Positions 60,330 to 64,000 of a DNA stretch of 64,000 bases are shown here, piece by piece (the first letter of the stretch is position 1; each line of letters begins with the position of its first letter). Under the pieces are notes generated by a model. The model ran no database searches and was not told the DNA's origin. It saw only the letters and a list, made by a program, of their open reading frames with translations. The stretch covers positions 372,001-436,000 of the forward strand of contig RCTD01000002.1 in assembly GCA_014898415.1 (NCBI GenBank), given 5' to 3'. The stretch comes from Stromatinia cepivora (taxonomy: Eukaryota; Ascomycota; Leotiomycetes; Helotiales; Sclerotiniaceae). Position numbers and translations under genes: made by a program.

Positions 60330-63300
60330 GGGAAAGGATGGTTTTATATAATTGATCAAATATTAAATGAATATATATAAATTACAGGATTCAATATAAT
60401 ATCTATTTCTAAAATCAATGATTGTATATATTACAATATCGAATTGAAATTGGAATATTTAAAGAATAAAACAAATACATTATTATATATTTGTATAATA
60501 TTTAATAATAATAATAAAGCCTTTATTCACGAATATTTAATAATATATATATTTTGGAGATATTTTAAATCAAAATATATTAAAGTCAATGTAATTATAA
60601 TCAATATATATAACAATGATCTAGAACTTTAAATTCCAATCTGATATTTATTCCGATATAATTATTATTAAAATCTAAAACAAACTAAAAAAATATAAAA
60701 GGAAATTAGAAATTATAAATAAAAATTGTTGATTAATATATTAAAATATTATTTTATTTTTGATTTTAATTTATAATCTTTTAATCGATTATTAAGGAAT
60801 AATAAATATATTGGATATCCAAATCAACTTTAATATCGATAATAAAATCAAATATTTGTAGATTAAGGAATTTTGTTTTAAAAATAGATTAAAATAAGTA
60901 TAAATTGTAAAAGAATTTAAATATACTTTTCGATATCAAGAATCAGATTTCGAAATCCTAAATAATATTTGTGATCTGTATTAAAGGAAAGGTTATAATA
61001 TATGAAACTATTTGTATTTAATATAAATCAATAAACTCCTTTATAATTATTTTTGTTATTAAAAAAGAAGGGAATTATTAAATCCGAAAAAGGTTTATTT
61101 CAATAAGAAAGATTAAGTATATTCTATTAATAATATTTTTAAATTAAATTCTGATATTGAGGATATAATAAAGAAAGATTGCAATTTGATAAAAAAAACT
61201 ATTAATAAAACTTTTTTAATAAATAATATATTGATATAAACATTTCTTTATATATATTTGATTAATCTTTATTATTTAGATTAATAGAATTTATTATCAA
61301 ATAGAGGATAAAGATTGATAAAGGAATAATATATTATTGTTATTAGGGTTTAATGAATATAGTATATAAAGATGATTCTAAGATATTATTTTCAAATATA
61401 TTATATATATTAAAGTTAGGAATAAATTTGCTATTAAGAAAAAGGATTTGTGAAATAAGATTACAAAGAGAATTCAATTCTCATTATATATATTTCAAGA
61501 AAGATAATAAGAAAATTATTTGTATTAGAATATAAAACAAAATATATATAGTTTTATATATAATTAAAGAATATAAAGATATAATTTTCTGTTTAAATAT
61601 ATATCAAAATAATTAGAAAAAAGGTTTTTCTTTAAAGATAATCGATAATATCAAAAGTATTGATAATAAATTAATATTTAAGAAGAAAAAGAAATATCTA
61701 TTATAGTATTGAAGATTCAATTATTTAGATCCAGATAAGATTAAGAAGTTATATAAAGTATTTAATATAATTAAATCAATAAAGATTCTAATTGAATTAG
61801 ATATTTATGAAATATATATATTCATTAAAATGATTAATTATATTCCGAAGTAATTGAATCTGTATAAATCAAAAAAACTCGAATTTATATATTTTGATAT
61901 TATAGAATTATTCTCAAAATCGATTTACAGAAATCGTTATTTTATATTGATTATTAATAATTATACAAAAATAAATTGGATTATATTATTTAAACAAAAG
62001 AATAATATAATTCAAATATTGAAAACTTGAAAAAAGAAGATAGAATTGATTATTAAAGAAAAGATCATTATAATTAGAATTGATAATATATTAAAATTCT
62101 TATAAGTTATTTATAAATAATTATTAGATATATAATTTGAAATTATAATAATTACCTTTTTATATCAAAACAAATCTATAAAATAGAATATAAAGATTAT
62201 AGAAATAGATATAAAAATAATATTAAAAGAAACTAGATTATTATTAGAATTTTGGAATGAAATTATAGAATATAATATTTATATTAGAAATTATATTAAT
62301 ATTGATCTTAATATAAATAAAATAGATTGATTTCTTATAAAAACTTTTATAAATATAATACTAAATATAGAAATATATAAAATTTGGGGGAACAAATATT
62401 ATATTTATATCAATCCCAAAATTATTCCGAAAAAACAAAGATATAATAAATTGTAAAATATTTCGAGAATTAATACATTCTTAAAATATTCATAAGTTAT
62501 AAATAAATATATCAAAATATATTTTTTAAAATTAAATTATATATTTCGATCAAATAGAATAATTATAAATGAATTTTATCGAAAAAAAAATTTGGATTTT
62601 AAATTAAGAAATTATAAATTAGATTTATAAGAAATAAAAAATATAAAATTAAATCAAAAATTTCATAATAAATCAATAATAAATAAAATATTTTTTTTAT
62701 CTTTAATATTAAATATAATATTTATATTATCTTTATTCCAAATATTCTTTTTAATAAATATTATATCGAATTTAATAATTATATTAAATATTCCAATTAT
62801 TGAATTGAAATTAAATAAATTAGATATATCAATATTAATATATAATGAAAATGAAGATGGTAATATCCAAAAAACAAATCAAAAATCTTTTTTTAAAGAT
62901 ATTTTAGATATCAAATCCATTATTTCAAAGATTCCAATCCAAAAATCAATTTCTGCAAATCCTGAATCTATATTGAAAACAAAATTTAAAATTGTTTTAA
63001 ATTTTGTTAATAAATTTATTTTAATAAAATCAAAAAACAAAATAAATCTATAATTATTTAAGATCAAATAAAAAGATATAATAGATTTTGAAAATAAATC
63101 CCTAAAATATTTAATATAAAAATAAAAAAGAGATATAAAATAAGATTCTGAAGGAGAATAGAAAAGTAAGATTATAAAGATATTGATTGTAATATTTATA
63201 TAAATTAAAACTCAAGAAAATATAGAATATATTATAATTATAATCCTAATTATTTATAAAATAGATCTTTGTATTAGAAATAAAATTATTTCAAATTTTA

Positions 63301-64000
63301 TAATTTCATTGATAAATATAAACAATATAGAAAATATAATATATTTAACTGAAAAAATTCTAGAAATCAAAATATCAAAAATTTATAAAAAAGCAATATT
63401 AAATTAAGAATATTCTGAAAAATGAAAGGAAACTATTTAAAAGGAAATTATATTTTTAATTCAAAATAATATTTAAAAAGAATATATATTCCTTAAAAGA
63501 AATAATCTGATTTTGATAAAATAAATATTTATAATTAAAATTAAAAATAACAAAATAAAACGATTTAAGATAAAATTAATAATTCGAAGATTTAATTAAA
63601 TATTAAGAAAAGATTATAATGAAATATTTATATTAATAATAAGATTAAATATATTTAAATTATTCTTAATTATTATTGTAAAGGAAAATTTGGAATATTT
63701 ATATTTCGATATCAAAAACATTTTTACTGAATTATATTTGAAGAAAGAAATCTATTTTGAATTATTTTAAAATATTAAAATCGAAAAGGGATATATATTA
63801 TAAGTTCTACAAAATCTATATAATTTGAAGCAAACTAAAAAGGATTGGAGTTTACTATTAAAGAAAGAGCTTTTAAATATAGATTTTGTATAAAATTTGA
63901 TAGATCTATATTTATATATATTCAAAAACTATAATATAATATTATTAGTATATATCAATAATATCATTATTGTATTATATATATTATTATAAATCATTTG
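60330..64000 (+). pseudogene. Copia-1 G gag-pol pseudogene, incomplete
   Basis: Gag at 60444-60632 (KLEYLKNKTNTLLYICIIFN); pre-integrase segment 61353-61535 (LGINLLLRKRICEIRLQREF); integrase core near 61.9-62.1 kb; linker 62805-63053 (NENEDGNIQKTNQKS); RT reaching the catalytic box near 63940-63955, where YIDD reads YINN, a G-to-A change at both Asp codons. It runs off the window before RNase H. Confidence 0.88.

Larger units (their letters stand above)
59728..64000 (+). mobile_element. Copia-1 G, cut by the window end
   Basis: Plus-strand Copia-1 nested in F. 5' LTR 59728-59893, then gag, integrase, linker and RT up to the YIDD region; about 1.1 kb including RNase H and the 3' LTR should follow. 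The 5 bases before it are ATATT. It keeps the clearest primer site of all copies. Confidence 0.93.

Noticed and set aside
1..64000. Mitochondrial DNA, suggested by the very high A+T
   Set aside because: There are no mitochondrial genes, and the content is nuclear LTR retrotransposons with target duplications and RIP-type transitions.
1..64000. CRISPR array, operon or bacterial promoter features
   Set aside because: No regularly spaced short repeats, no ribosome binding sites, and the content is eukaryotic retrotransposon sequence.

Overview
This window is an AT-dominated (by eye roughly four fifths A+T) stretch of nested LTR retrotransposons. I find no host protein gene, tRNA, rRNA or CRISPR array. 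Aligned copies differ almost entirely by C-to-T and G-to-A changes. Stop codons sit where related copies keep Gln, Arg or Trp codons. That is the signature of repeat-induced point mutation (RIP), so the likely source is an AT-rich heterochromatic block in the nuclear genome of a filamentous ascomycete. The species cannot be named from this sequence.

Four element families are present. Copia-1 is about 5.45-5.48 kb with 166-bp LTRs (TGTTGG...TTAACA), a 5-bp target duplication and one gag-pol frame. It occurs as seven copies: A and C as single uninterrupted elements, D complete inside B, and E, F and G interrupted or cut off. Copia-2 is a different Copia family with one long plus-strand copy (about 2.5-7.0 kb), a second copy at 14.6-22.1 kb broken by insertions, and an antisense fragment at the left edge. 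The Gypsy family has 291-292-bp LTRs (TGTGAAAG...CTCACA) and a 4-bp target duplication. It has one complete 11.2-kb copy (B), one interrupted copy (A) and a solo LTR. The fourth is a 1.7-kb gag-only LTR element at 27.4-29.1 kb.

Layout: 1-3.7 kb is a head-to-head inverted pair of Copia-2 fragments. 3.7-7.0 kb holds Copia-2 integrase, reverse transcriptase and RNase H. 7.0-8.15 kb is spacer, followed by Copia-1 A on the minus strand (8155-13636) and another short spacer. Copia-2 copy 2 then carries Copia-1 C (15090-20539). At 22080 that Copia-2 copy is interrupted by Gypsy A (minus). Gypsy A contains the gag-only element (27400-29074), then Copia-1 B (29290-40252) with Copia-1 D nested inside it (32145-37626), and is interrupted at 40904 by Copia-1 E. 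Copia-1 E is broken by the complete Gypsy B (41015-52230), by a Gypsy solo LTR (56167-56458) and by Copia-1 F (57002), which is itself interrupted by Copia-1 G (59728 to the window edge). The nest is therefore five levels deep: Copia-2, Gypsy A, Copia-1 E, Copia-1 F, Copia-1 G.

Three things stand out. The Gypsy family carries a third long frame of about 1,100 codons between integrase and the 3' LTR, which I cannot assign to a known domain. A 17-bp hyphenated palindrome, TTTAAGANNNTCTTAAA, recurs at several distinct sites in both the unrelated Gypsy and Copia-1 families, in coding and non-coding positions. The gag-only element has retained a nearly open gag frame although it has no pol. All coding regions are RIP-broken and are annotated as pseudogenes.
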